Assembly (NCBI GenBank): GCA_947448025.1
Contig: CANFLV010000012.1
Location: forward strand, 1-64,000
DNA from: Oxalobacteraceae bacterium
GTDB taxonomy: Bacteria; Pseudomonadota; Gammaproteobacteria; Burkholderiales; Burkholderiaceae_D
DNA: 64,000 nt
Direction of reading: 5' to 3'
The notes under the pieces were generated by a model that did no database searches, was not told the DNA's origin, and saw only the letters and a program-made list of their open reading frames with translations. Positions 1 to 7,697 of the stretch are shown one piece after another (within the stretch, counting starts at the first letter, position 1; each line of letters begins with the position of its first letter). Both the position numbers and the translations under genes were made by a program.

Positions 1-961
1 AACCAGTCTGGTCAGTCTGTGTACCGATACGGGCAGCACCGTCCAGTTTGGTCACGTCCAGAGCAGCGTAGAAGTTAGTACGCTTCGACAGGAAGTAAGT
101 CGCGCCAATCAGGTTCAAGTCTTTCTTGGCATTTTGCGCAGCAGTACCATCTACTTTGATCTGATAGTAAGCATAAGTCGCTGTCAGCGCTGGTGTGAAC
201 GCATACGATGCACCAACCCATGAGTACTTAGTCTCAAGCGTTACGCCTGTAGTTGCTTGCTGTTCATCAGCATAACCAGCAGATACTTTCAGCGTTGGCA
301 TAGCCTGGAAAGCGCCACCAAATGTGTAGTGCTTGTTGTCTTGACCAGCTACATCACGGTTAGTGTACGCTGCGCCGAGGGCTACTGGGCCGTTTGCATA
401 GCTCGCACCAACTGATTTGGCCGAACCCGTGCTTGTGCTGCCAGCAACTTCGCCGAGTGCATATTCAGCACGCGCAGTGATCGCACCGAAATTGCCGGTA
501 GCTTGGATGTCATTGCTGTAACGAACGCCGGCAGTTGCAGGAATTGCATAAGCAATACCAGTGTACTTGTATGCGAACGGATCATATGCAGCGATGGTTT
601 TAAAGGCGACTGTGTATTGGCGACCGAAATCGATCGAGCCAGTGCTGTTACCCAGGCCAACGAATGCTGAACGACCAAACAGATCACCAGACAAGGCGCC
701 TGTGCCGCTGTTGTAGCCGTTTTCCAGTGTGAAGTGGGCGTTCATGCCGTTGCCCAGATCTTCAACACCTTTGAAACCGAGGCGGTTCGAGTTGTAAGTA
801 CCGCTCGAGCCCATAGTGAATTTGCTCTGACCAGCAGCATTAGTATTCGTCAGGTTACGCACGCCGCCGTCAAATGTACCGTAGATGGTGACAGCCGATT
901 GTGCTGATGCAACGCCAGCGAAGGCGCTCAAAACTGCCAATACGAGTAATGATTTTTTCAT
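1..961 (-). CDS. Gram-negative porin (partial, C-terminus beyond left edge)
   Basis: Outer-membrane general-diffusion porin of the Burkholderiales OmpC-like family. Reading the minus strand from the ATG at about 961 gives a signal peptide (MKKSLLVLAVLSAFAGVASA) followed by AQSAVTIYGTFDGGVRN. After that come alternating beta-strand segments and the typical late stretch SKRTNFYAALDVTKLDG near the edge. About 320 residues are visible; the final strands and terminal aromatic residue lie outside the window. A GGAGA ribosome binding site precedes the ATG. It forms a trimeric beta-barrel for small solutes; its specificity cannot be read from sequence. The gene is divergent from coq7. Confidence 0.92.
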   Translation of the reverse strand, partial: MKKSLLVLAVLSAFAGVASAQSAVTIYGTFDGGVRNLTNTNAAGQSKFTMGSSGTYNSNRLGFKGVEDLGNGMNAHFTLENGYNSGTGALSGDLFGRSAFVGLGNSTGSIDFGRQYTVAFKTIAAYDPFAYKYTGIAYAIPATAGVRYSNDIQATGNFGAITARAEYALGEVAGSTSTGSAKSVGASYANGPVALGAAYTNRDVAGQDNKHYTFGGAFQAMPTLKVSAGYADEQQATTGVTLETKYSWVGASYAFTPALTATYAYYQIKVDGTAAQNAKKDLNLIGATYFLSKRTNFYAALDVTKLDGAARIGTQTDQTG

Positions 962-1192
962 GCAGTATTCTCCGAGAGTGGTCACACTAAAATAATTATT
1001 TATATAATTTGCTTCGTCACATCGCTGGGGGGCGTGCGGCGAAACTTCCCAACCAGAAAGAAGTTGAAGGGTATTTCATCAAATAACAGTTGTTAGGGCA
1101 AAGAGTATTTGCCAATCGGCACATTTAGCCAGTTAAGATGTGGCTATAGAGCAACGAGTTGCCGCAAATTATTGTTACATTAATATTTATTC

Positions 1193-1819
1193 ATGGCAAA
1201 TATGGATTCCTTGATTATTGGATTGGATAGGGCGCTTAGGGCTATTTCTGGTGTTGCGACAGCGGCACGTCCAACTCCCGGGCATGGGTTGTCGAGTGAG
1301 TTTAGTGACCCAATTCATCGTCGGCATAGTGCCGGCTTGATGCGCGTAAATCATGTGGGGGAAGTTTGTGCGCAAGCTTTATATGCGGCGCAAGCCCGCT
1401 TTGCGAAAACAGATACTTTGCGGCAGCAATTTATTGCTGCTGGAAAGGAAGAGGAAGACCATCTGGCATGGACTGCGGAACGGTTAAGGGAGCTTGGCTC
1501 GCATCCGAGCTTGCTTAATCCACTGTGGTTCGTCGGGGCTTATGTCGTTGGTGCCGTCGCCGCGCATGTTGGCGATGCCCAGAGTCTTGGTTTCGTTGTG
1601 GAGACAGAGCGCCAGGTTGAGGCGCATCTGGAAAGCCATTTGCGCGAATTGCCAGCTGAGGATGCCCGCTCATTGGCTATCGTTGAGGCGATGCGTCAGG
1701 ATGAGGTGGCGCATGGCGCGGCAGCGCAAGCCTTGGGTGCAGCGACTACGCCTGCACCATTGCGGCTTGCGATGACGGCCATGTCAAAAGTGATGACGGC
1801 GACCGCCTACTATATCTAG
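1193..1819 (+). CDS. coq7: 2-polyprenyl-3-methyl-6-methoxy-1,4-benzoquinone hydroxylase (demethoxyubiquinone hydroxylase)
   Basis: Carboxylate-bridged di-iron monooxygenase for the penultimate hydroxylation of ubiquinone synthesis, peripheral on the inner membrane. The 208-aa protein has two ferritin-like repeats with the iron ligands visible: MRVNHVGEVCAQALY, then EEEDHLAW in the first half, and ETERQVEAHLESHL with RQDEVAHG in the second. Length is normal for bacterial Coq7. The start at 1193 is used; an in-frame ATG at 1202 (MDSLIIGLDRALR) is equally possible because no strong Shine-Dalgarno separates them. It is convergent with the OsmC-like gene, with no gap between the two stop codons. 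Confidence 0.95.
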   Translation: MANMDSLIIGLDRALRAISGVATAARPTPGHGLSSEFSDPIHRRHSAGLMRVNHVGEVCAQALYAAQARFAKTDTLRQQFIAAGKEEEDHLAWTAERLRELGSHPSLLNPLWFVGAYVVGAVAAHVGDAQSLGFVVETERQVEAHLESHLRELPAEDARSLAIVEAMRQDEVAHGAAAQALGAATTPAPLRLAMTAMSKVMTATAYYI

Positions 1820-2260
1820 TTATGCTACAGCTTCGGCCAGGTCGTCGACGATCTCAAAGGAGTGCGTAATCGCGGCGGTCTTTTCCAGCATGATGGATGC
1901 TGAGCAGTATTTTTCATGCGATAGCTTGATGGCCCGTTCAACCAGATTCGCCTTTAGATTGCGTCCGCGAACAGTGAAGTGAAAGTGGATTTCGGTAAAA
2001 ACTTTCGGATCTTTTTCTGCGCGCTTTGAGCTCAAGGTTAGATCGCAGCCGCGGATGTCCTGACCGCTTTTACGCAAAATCAAGACGACATCATAAGCAG
2101 TGCAGCCGCCAGTGCCTGCAAGCACGGTCTCCATCGGTCGTGGCGCCAGGTTGCGGCCGCCGCCATCGGGCGCGCCGTCCATGGTGATCAGGTGTCCTGA
2201 GCCGGTTTCAGCTAAAAAAGTCATCCCGGACAAGCCGGTCCAGCGTACGGTGCATTCCAT
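1820..2260 (-). CDS. OsmC family protein
   Basis: 146-aa OsmC/Ohr-fold protein of the YhfA-like branch. It carries the conserved GGxxPxPMETVLAGTGGCTAYDVV helix, where the C of GGC is the first redox cysteine, and a second cysteine in KLSHEKYCSASIML, as expected for thiol peroxidases of this fold. Members reduce organic hydroperoxides or are of unknown substrate. The gene stands alone on the minus strand, transcribed toward coq7. Confidence 0.9.
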   Translation of the reverse strand: MECTVRWTGLSGMTFLAETGSGHLITMDGAPDGGGRNLAPRPMETVLAGTGGCTAYDVVLILRKSGQDIRGCDLTLSSKRAEKDPKVFTEIHFHFTVRGRNLKANLVERAIKLSHEKYCSASIMLEKTAAITHSFEIVDDLAEAVA

Positions 2261-2415
2261 GGAGTTCTCGCTATGTCTGAAAAAATGACATTGTAGCGTT
2301 TCCAGTCAGGCGTGCGTCCAGGCCAGCCATGTGTGATCGGTGGCTAGACTACACCAAATTGCCTTCATAAATTGTCGCAGGTTCGTAGCATTTGGTCGAA
2401 ACTGGCAGATCTATC

Positions 2416-2444
2416 TTGCGATGCACAATTCAGCCGACTATACT
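2416..2444 (+). promoter_or_regulatory. Sigma-70-type promoter of the sRNA candidate
   Basis: TTGCGA at 2416-2421, a 17-base spacer, and TATACT at 2439-2444. Expected start of transcription is about 2451, immediately before the first hairpin of the proposed small RNA. Confidence 0.75.
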
Positions 2445-2450
2445 TTGGTG

Positions 2451-2554
2451 ACTGATCGGTGAAAGCGCAATTCGCAACCGATCTCCCTTGTCTCCTCCAC
2501 TTCCCTTCTCAGGGGTGGATTAAGCCCGAAACCCATGAGTTTCGGGTTTTTTTT
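2451..2554 (+). ncRNA. Candidate trans-acting small RNA (about 104 nt)
   Basis: An orphan transcription unit with no ORF. The 5' hairpin pairs GATCGGT (2454-2460) with ACCGATC (2477-2483) and has an inner GCG/CGC pairing. The middle (2482-2510) is almost purely pyrimidine and carries CTCCTCC at 2492-2498, complementary to a Shine-Dalgarno. The 3' end is an 8-bp terminator stem followed by eight T. This architecture (5' stem, exposed anti-Shine-Dalgarno loop, intrinsic terminator) is that of many post-transcriptional regulators. I do not recognise it as a named Rfam family. Identity as an sRNA is inference from the signals. Confidence 0.7.
2525..2554 (+). terminator. Rho-independent terminator of the sRNA candidate
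   Basis: CCCGAAAC (2525-2532) pairs with GTTTCGGG (2539-2546) across a 6-base loop and is followed by T8 (2547-2554). Confidence 0.88.
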
Positions 2555-2656
2555 GCCGAAATTATTGTGTCGCAACAACTTTCGCTGCCGCGCTCCTGCG
2601 AGCCTGAACCCTATGACGTCCGTGAAGTCGAAATTCTCAGCTGTGTCGGTTTGCAT

Positions 2657-2686
2657 TTGACGGCAAGTCCTTGAAAAGGCTATAAT
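2657..2686 (+). promoter_or_regulatory. Promoter of rplM-rpsI
   Basis: TTGACG at 2657-2662, 18-base spacer, and consensus TATAAT at 2681-2686. It predicts a leader of about 107 nt before rplM. Confidence 0.8.
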
Positions 2687-2692
2687 TTCCGG

Positions 2693-2713
2693 CTTCCCGT
2701 TTGCTTCGGGAAG
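2693..2713 (+). promoter_or_regulatory. Hairpin at the 5' end of the rplM leader
   Basis: CTTCCCG (2693-2699) pairs with CGGGAAG (2707-2713) over a 7-base loop at the very start of the predicted transcript. L13 operons are autoregulated through leaders in other bacteria; whether this leader binds L13 is unknown. Confidence 0.45.
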
Positions 2714-2799
2714 ATTACAAGGCCGAGTCCGGGAGTTTTGTCTATGGCGAAACGAGCGGAACCACCATTTGAAGCAAATTTTATTTTTAGGAAGTCATC

Positions 2800-3228
2800 A
2801 TGAAAACCTTCTCCGCTAAAGGCCACGAGGTCAAGCGCGACTGGTTCGTGGTTGACGCGACGGACAAAATCCTCGGACGTGTTGCCAGCGAAGTGGCACT
2901 CCGATTGCGCGGCAAACATAAACCAGAATTTACTCCCCACGTGGATACCGGCGATTTCATCGTCGTCATCAATGCAGGCAAACTGCGCGTGACGGGTACT
3001 AAAGCTCTGAACAAGACGTACTATCGTCATACTGGTTATCCAGGCGGTATCTACGAAACGAATTTCGAGAAAATGCAACAGCGTTTTCCAGGTCGCGCGC
3101 TTGAAAAAGCGGTCAAGGGCATGTTGCCTAAAGGCCCGCTTGGTTATGCGATGATCAAAAAGCTCAAAGTTTATGCTGATGGCACCCATCCGCATGCTGC
3201 GCAGCAACCACAAGCTCTCGTACTCTAA
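2800..3228 (+). CDS. rplM: 50S ribosomal protein L13
   Basis: 142-aa L13 with the family hallmarks [20 protein letters not shown] at the N-terminus, [17 protein letters not shown], and the late motif [21 protein letters not shown]. It is an early-assembly protein of the large subunit. Start follows AGGAAGTCATC. rpsI follows 9 bp after the stop, the standard L13-S9 operon. The leader and promoter are annotated separately. Confidence 0.99.
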   Translation: MKTFSAKGHEVKRDWFVVDATDKILGRVASEVALRLRGKHKPEFTPHVDTGDFIVVINAGKLRVTGTKALNKTYYRHTGYPGGIYETNFEKMQQRFPGRALEKAVKGMLPKGPLGYAMIKKLKVYADGTHPHAAQQPQALVL

Positions 3229-3237
3229 GGAATAGAC

Positions 3238-3630
3238 ATGATCGGTAACTACAACTACGGAACCGGCCGTCGCAAGAGTGCAGTGGCTCGCGTCTTTATC
3301 AAAACCGGCTCAGGCAAGATCGTTGTCAACGGCAAACCAGCTAACGAGTATTTTTCTCGTGAAACTGGCCTGATGGTGATTCGTCAGCCTCTGGAATTGA
3401 CCAGTAATGTCGAAACTTTCGACATCATGGTCAATGTCCATGGCGGCGGTGAGTCCGGCCAGGCTGGTGCGGTTCGTCACGGTATTACTCGTGCACTGAT
3501 CGACTACGATGCAGCGCTGAAGCCAGAATTGGCTAAAGCTGGCTTCGTTACTCGCGATGCACGTGAAGTCGAGCGTAAAAAAGTCGGCTTGCGCAAAGCA
3601 CGTCGCGCAAAGCAGTTCTCGAAGCGCTAA
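3238..3630 (+). CDS. rpsI: 30S ribosomal protein S9
   Basis: 130-aa S9 with [25 protein letters not shown] at the start, the [15 protein letters not shown](T)RAL core, and the basic C-terminal tail [14 protein letters not shown] that reaches the P-site tRNA. Second gene of the rplM-rpsI operon, with AAGGA before the ATG. A strong terminator follows. Confidence 0.99.
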   Translation: MIGNYNYGTGRRKSAVARVFIKTGSGKIVVNGKPANEYFSRETGLMVIRQPLELTSNVETFDIMVNVHGGGESGQAGAVRHGITRALIDYDAALKPELAKAGFVTRDAREVERKKVGLRKARRAKQFSKR

Positions 3631-3650
3631 TCCGCTTTTGCAGGACAAAG

Positions 3651-3683
3651 AAAAGCCGCCAGGCGCAAGTCTGGTGGCTTTTT
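3651..3683 (+). terminator. Terminator of rplM-rpsI
   Basis: AAAAGCCGCCAG (3651-3662) pairs with CTGGTGGCTTTTT (3671-3683) over an 8-base loop; the 3' arm runs into a T tract. Confidence 0.9.
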
Positions 3684-3770
3684 GCATTTTTGTGCGCGGC
3701 GTCAATATCAGGCCTTTGCAAGTGCCTGTTAAAATATGCAGGACGCAACCATATTTTGCTAGGAAAACGA

Positions 3771-4814
3771 ATGATCAAAGTAGGCATAGTGGGTGGTACC
3801 GGCTACACCGGCGTGGAATTGCTGCGATTGCTCGCGCCGCACCCCGATGTCGAGCTCATGTCGATTACCTCGCGCACCGAGGATGGCACGCCAGTGGCCG
3901 ACATGTTCCCTTCGCTGCGCGGACATGTGGACCTGAAATTTTCGACGCCTGAAAATGCGCGCCTGACCGAATGCGATGTAGTGTTCTTTGCGACACCCCA
4001 CGGTGTGGCCATGGCACAAGCACCAGCCCTGCTCGCTGCCGGCGTAAAGGTAATTGATCTGGCGGCCGACTTCCGTATCAAGGACACCAAGGTCTTTGAA
4101 AAATGGTACGGGATGCCGCATTCCTGCCCTGAGCTCTTGGCCGAAGCCGTCTACGGCATGCCGGAGGTCAATCGCGCGGCGATCAAAGAGGCGCGTCTGA
4201 TCGGTTTGCCCGGCTGTTATCCGACGTCGATGCAGCTGGGCCTCGCGCCCTTGCTGCTGCAAGGAAAAGCTTTGGTCAATGAAGCCAGCCTGATTGCCGA
4301 CTGCAAGTCCGGCGTCTCCGGTGCCGGCCGAAAAGCGGAAGTAGGCGCCTTGCTCGCCGAAGCTGGTGATAATTTCAAGGCGTATGGCGTCAAAGGCCAT
4401 CGCCACTTGCCTGAAACAATCCAGGGTTTGGAAGCCCTCGCGGGTCGCAAAGTCGGTCTCACCTTTGTGCCGCATCTGGTGCCAATGATTCGCGGCATAC
4501 ATTCAACCTTGTACGCGACGATTTTGCCAGAAGCGCGCGATGTCGATTTTCAGGCGCTTTATGAACATCATTACAAGGATGAGTATTTTGTCGATGTCAT
4601 GCCTGCTGGCAGCCATCCGGAAACGCGCTCGGTACGCGCATCGAACATGCTACGCATTGCGGTGCACCGTCCCGGTAACGGCGATTTGCTCGTGATTCTT
4701 GTAGTCGAGGACAATCTCGTCAAAGGCGCTGCTGGTCAGGGTGTGCAGTGCATGAACATCATGTTTGGGCTGGAAGAAAATACCGGCCTCAAGCATGTGC
4801 CGGTCATGCCTTGA
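3771..4814 (+). CDS. argC: N-acetyl-gamma-glutamyl-phosphate reductase
   Basis: NADPH-dependent third step of arginine synthesis, cytoplasmic. The protein (347 aa from ATG 3771) begins [20 protein letters not shown], a Rossmann dinucleotide site, and has the catalytic cysteine in GLPGCYPTS and the late motif VKGHRHLPE. The ATG at 3771 is chosen because the Rossmann strand must begin there and AGGAAAACGA precedes it; the open frame extends upstream to 3690 without homology. Downstream genes (coiled-coil protein, bactofilin, erpA) follow closely on the same strand. Confidence 0.97.
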   Translation: MIKVGIVGGTGYTGVELLRLLAPHPDVELMSITSRTEDGTPVADMFPSLRGHVDLKFSTPENARLTECDVVFFATPHGVAMAQAPALLAAGVKVIDLAADFRIKDTKVFEKWYGMPHSCPELLAEAVYGMPEVNRAAIKEARLIGLPGCYPTSMQLGLAPLLLQGKALVNEASLIADCKSGVSGAGRKAEVGALLAEAGDNFKAYGVKGHRHLPETIQGLEALAGRKVGLTFVPHLVPMIRGIHSTLYATILPEARDVDFQALYEHHYKDEYFVDVMPAGSHPETRSVRASNMLRIAVHRPGNGDLLVILVVEDNLVKGAAGQGVQCMNIMFGLEENTGLKHVPVMP

Positions 4815-4832
4815 TACGCGGGAGTCGCTGAC

Positions 4833-5594
4833 ATGTCATCTTCCCGTTCATTTTTCAATTTGCTGAAGTCAACGCTGTGGCACCGGCGCCTGTCATTAAC
4901 CGAGCAACAAATGACGATCAGGACGTACACGCCATTGCCCTTGCGTCTTATCGCCGGTGGCAGTATCGCTGTCATCAGCAGTGCCATCACTTGGGCTGTG
5001 ATTGATCCGGAGCCACAAGCCCCGGGTCCGGCCACGGCCGCTGAGAGCCCGAAAGCGGGTAACAGCAACGAGCAAATCGACAAGCTGCGTGTTGAACGCG
5101 ATCAGCTGTCGGCCACGGTCAATGCTGCGGAGAGTCAGCTCAATATCGAGCGCTCGACGCAGAAACAATTGATGATGCAGGTCAAGTCGCTCGAAGCTGA
5201 CAAAGTTAAACTGAAAGAGGAGCTGGCATTTTTTGAAAGTGTCTTGCCAACAGATACTGCGGCACAAGGCATCTCGATTCGCCGTCTCAAGGCTGATGTC
5301 ATCGCGCCGAACAAGGTACGTTATCAATTACTGGTAATGCAAGGTGGGAAAGGCGACAAGCAATTCAGCGGCAGTTTGCAAATCGCGGTGTCGGTGATCC
5401 AGGGAGGCAAAGCTGCTATCATCACTTTCACGGATGGCAAGGCCGTGGATGTCGCAAATTTTAAGTTGGCATTCAAGCAGTATCAACGCGTCGACGGAAC
5501 GCTGACCCTCCCTGATGGCGTGTCCATGAAGTCAGTACAGGCACGCATACTCGAAAATGGGCAGCAACGCACGCAGCTATCCGTCAATCTGTAA
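4833..5594 (+). CDS. Conserved membrane-anchored coiled-coil protein (DUF6776-like)
   Basis: 253-aa protein of unknown function. One membrane segment (LRLIAGGSIAVISSAITWAV, about residues 37-56) is followed by a Pro/Ala linker, a clear coiled coil (about residues 78-130, heptads with LxxERDQL, AESQLNIE, KLKEELAFFE) and a C-terminal beta-rich domain probably exposed to the periplasm. Proteins of this layout sit between argC and bactofilin in related betaproteobacteria, which suggests a link to bactofilin scaffolds. An internal ATG exists at residue 27 (MTIRTYTPLPL). The DUF number is from memory. Confidence 0.75.
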   Translation: MSSSRSFFNLLKSTLWHRRLSLTEQQMTIRTYTPLPLRLIAGGSIAVISSAITWAVIDPEPQAPGPATAAESPKAGNSNEQIDKLRVERDQLSATVNAAESQLNIERSTQKQLMMQVKSLEADKVKLKEELAFFESVLPTDTAAQGISIRRLKADVIAPNKVRYQLLVMQGGKGDKQFSGSLQIAVSVIQGGKAAIITFTDGKAVDVANFKLAFKQYQRVDGTLTLPDGVSMKSVQARILENGQQRTQLSVNL

Positions 5595-5606
5595 TAAGGA
5601 TTCATC

Positions 5607-5996
5607 ATGTTCGGCCGTAAGAACAAAAATACGATCGACAGCCTGCTCGGTGTATCAGCCACAATTGAGGGTAATCTCTACTTCAAGGGCGGTTTGCGCA
5701 TCGACGGCACGGTCAAAGGCAATGTGATTGCCCAAGGCGATGAGGCGAGTATGCTCGTCATCGCTGAGCACGCCCGCATCGAAGGTGAGGTAAGGGTGCC
5801 TTACCTGATCATTAACGGTGAAATTACTGGTCCCGTTTTCTGTTCCGAGTTATTGGAATTGCAGGGAAAGGCACGTATCCGAGGCGACGTTGTCTACAAG
5901 GCACTGGAAATGCATGGCGGTGCCATTGTCTCTGGCAAGCTGACCCATGATCAGGGTGACGCAGCGGCCACGCCGCCGTTGATGAGCAATACGTGA
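5607..5996 (+). CDS. Bactofilin (polymer-forming cytoskeletal protein)
   Basis: 129-aa bactofilin. After a short N-terminal tail ([15 protein letters not shown]) comes the right-handed beta-helix with regularly spaced hydrophobic/glycine turns: [42 protein letters not shown] and [20 protein letters not shown]. Bactofilins polymerise without nucleotides at the inner membrane and position envelope enzymes, often M23 peptidases. An M23 gene lies 1.7 kb away. Start follows AATAAGGATTCATC. Confidence 0.93.
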   Translation: MFGRKNKNTIDSLLGVSATIEGNLYFKGGLRIDGTVKGNVIAQGDEASMLVIAEHARIEGEVRVPYLIINGEITGPVFCSELLELQGKARIRGDVVYKALEMHGGAIVSGKLTHDQGDAAATPPLMSNT

Positions 5997-6048
5997 ATCT
6001 GCGCCAAGGTCTATAATCCGGAAACATCATGTTCGCAGGAGTCGCAAA

Positions 6049-6396
6049 ATGAATGCAGTTACTGAAATGCCCGCACCGATCCTTTTTACAGACAGCGCCG
6101 CGGCAAAGGTTGCCCAGCTGATTGAAGAAGAGGGTAATCCGGATCTGAAATTGCGCGTCTTCGTGCAGGGTGGCGGATGCTCCGGATTCCAGTATGGTTT
6201 TACGTTCGACGAAATCGTTAATGAAGATGACACGACGATGATGAAGAACGGGGTTTCCCTGCTGGTTGATTCGATGAGCTACCAATACCTGGTGGGCGCG
6301 GAGATCGACTACAAGGATGATCTCGAAGGCGCGCAATTCGTGATCAAGAATCCTAATGCCACGACGACTTGTGGCTGCGGTTCTTCCTTCTCGTAA
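6049..6396 (+). CDS. erpA: Iron-sulfur cluster insertion protein ErpA
   Basis: 115-aa A-type carrier that delivers Fe-S clusters to apo-enzymes, including those of isoprenoid synthesis and respiration. The three ligand cysteines are present: [11 protein letters not shown] and the C-terminal [10 protein letters not shown]. Spacing and length are typical. TATAAT at about 6012 lies upstream, so the gene may have its own promoter besides read-through from the bactofilin gene. GCAGGAGTCGCAAA precedes the ATG. Confidence 0.97.
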   Translation: MNAVTEMPAPILFTDSAAAKVAQLIEEEGNPDLKLRVFVQGGGCSGFQYGFTFDEIVNEDDTTMMKNGVSLLVDSMSYQYLVGAEIDYKDDLEGAQFVIKNPNATTTCGCGSSFS

Positions 6397-6412
6397 GATC
6401 GCATCGCTGATT

Positions 6413-6444
6413 AAAAACGCAGCTTTTTTGGCTGCGTTTTTTTT
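6413..6444 (+). terminator. Terminator of erpA
   Basis: ACGCAGC (6417-6423) pairs with GCTGCGT (6431-6437); A-rich 5' side and T8 on the 3' side make it likely to work in both directions, so it may also serve the convergent anmK. Confidence 0.88.
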
Positions 6445-6480
6445 CGTCCCGCTTGTTGGTAGCCCAACCTGATGCGGAAG

Positions 6481-7620
6481 TTAGCGCGGATAAAGCGCGC
6501 CAAGTATGCGCGGTCCGCGCGCGCCCGTCACGCTGGCCAGATTGCCGGGCTCTCGTTCGACATGGCGTTGCGCGAGCCAGGCGAAGGCCAGCGCTTCAAC
6601 CTGGCCGGCAGCGATGCCCAGAACCTCGGTCGACTTTACCGTCGCCTTTTGCCCACGCGCATGTAGCGCCGCCTGCAATTGTTGCAGCAAATGCAGGTTG
6701 AACGCACCGCCACCGCAAATGTAGACGGCGGCAGCGCTTGCCGCATGCTGGACAATCGCATCGGCCAGCGTGGTCGCTGTCAGCGCTGTCAGCGTTGCCT
6801 GCACGTCGACTGCCGCGAGGGTAGGGAAGGGCGCAAGCTTGGCCGCCAGCCAAGCCCGATGAAACAGATCGCGCCCCGTGCTTTTCGGCGCCGGCAGGGA
6901 AAAAAATGCCTCGTCGCGCAACGCCGCCAGCAATCCCGTGTGCACCGTGCCGCTGGCCGCCCAAGCGCCGCCGGCATCATAGGCGCTGCCCTGATGCTCG
7001 TTGATCCAGGCATCCAGCAAGACATTGCCGGGCCCGGTATCAAAGCCGATCACCGCGCTGCCCTGTTCAGGCGCGAGCACGCTGATATTGCTGATGCCGC
7101 CAATATTGGCGACTACCCGCGTTTCAGTCGCATTGCCGAAAACGGCCGCATGAAAGGCCGGCACCAGTGGCGCGCCTTGTCCGCCGGCGGCAATGTCGCG
7201 GCTGCGGAAATCGGCGATGACGTCGATGCCGGTCAGTTCAGCCAGCAAAGCGGGATTGTTCGTCTGGCGCGTATAGCCGCATTCGGGCCGATGGCGTATC
7301 GTTTGTCCATGCACGCCGATGGCCCTGACCGCATCTGCCGTCATGCCTGCATTGCGCAGGACCGAATGCACGCTGTCTGCATACAGCTGCGCCAGCTCAT
7401 TGGCTGCCAGCGCTTCAAGGTGGAGTTCATTGTCACTGGCCGCTTGCAGGCGCATTAGGCGCGCGCGCAAATCTGCCGGGAAGGGAATCGACGCGGCAGC
7501 GATCGTTTGCTGGCCCTGCGCGGAAAATGCGGCGAGCACGGCATCGACGCCATCAAGGCTGGTGCCGGACATGAGGCCAATGTAGAAATCAGCAATGGTG
7601 AAATCAGTATTCGTGGACAT
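6481..7620 (-). CDS. anmK: Anhydro-N-acetylmuramic acid kinase
   Basis: Recycles peptidoglycan by converting 1,6-anhydroMurNAc plus ATP to MurNAc-6-phosphate. The 379-aa protein has the ASKHA-fold signatures [15 protein letters not shown] near residue 12, [34 protein letters not shown] and the late CGGGAFN. Start at 7620 ([12 protein letters not shown]) is the only ATG that keeps the first strand. The upstream gene on the same strand is an M23 peptidase, a coherent wall-turnover pair. Oddly, its start codon abuts the T tract of a strong hairpin. Confidence 0.96.
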   Translation of the reverse strand: MSTNTDFTIADFYIGLMSGTSLDGVDAVLAAFSAQGQQTIAAASIPFPADLRARLMRLQAASDNELHLEALAANELAQLYADSVHSVLRNAGMTADAVRAIGVHGQTIRHRPECGYTRQTNNPALLAELTGIDVIADFRSRDIAAGGQGAPLVPAFHAAVFGNATETRVVANIGGISNISVLAPEQGSAVIGFDTGPGNVLLDAWINEHQGSAYDAGGAWAASGTVHTGLLAALRDEAFFSLPAPKSTGRDLFHRAWLAAKLAPFPTLAAVDVQATLTALTATTLADAIVQHAASAAAVYICGGGAFNLHLLQQLQAALHARGQKATVKSTEVLGIAAGQVEALAFAWLAQRHVEREPGNLASVTGARGPRILGALYPR

Positions 7621-7672
7621 AAAAAAACCGTTCGTCAGCAGGCAATTTTACAAGCCTTGCACGACGAACGGT
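7621..7672 (-). terminator. Terminator-like hairpin between the M23 peptidase gene and anmK
   Basis: On the minus strand the arm at 7663-7672 pairs with 7627-7636 (10 bp, ACCGTTCGTC with GACGAACGGT). An inner GCAAGGC/GCCTGC pairing extends it, and a T7 run (7621-7627) follows that ends directly at the anmK start codon. It looks like an intrinsic terminator for the M23 gene but leaves no room for an anmK Shine-Dalgarno. Confidence 0.75.
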
Positions 7673-7697
7673 GTTTTCAATTCTGCGGCGACTGCGC

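Larger units (their letters stand above)
2261..2799. other. Intergenic region with sRNA candidate and rplM leader
   Basis: This 539-bp gap holds no convincing protein gene; the two ORFs near 2440-2670 on opposite strands have no family resemblance and cross RNA-like hairpins. From left to right it contains the upstream region of the OsmC gene, a complete promoter-hairpin-terminator unit (2416-2554, listed separately), then the rplM promoter at 2657-2686 and a structured leader. Confidence 0.8.

Noticed and set aside
2438-2674. Short ORFs on both strands of the 2.45-2.67 kb gap
   Set aside because: They run through the sRNA-like hairpins and terminator and match no family.
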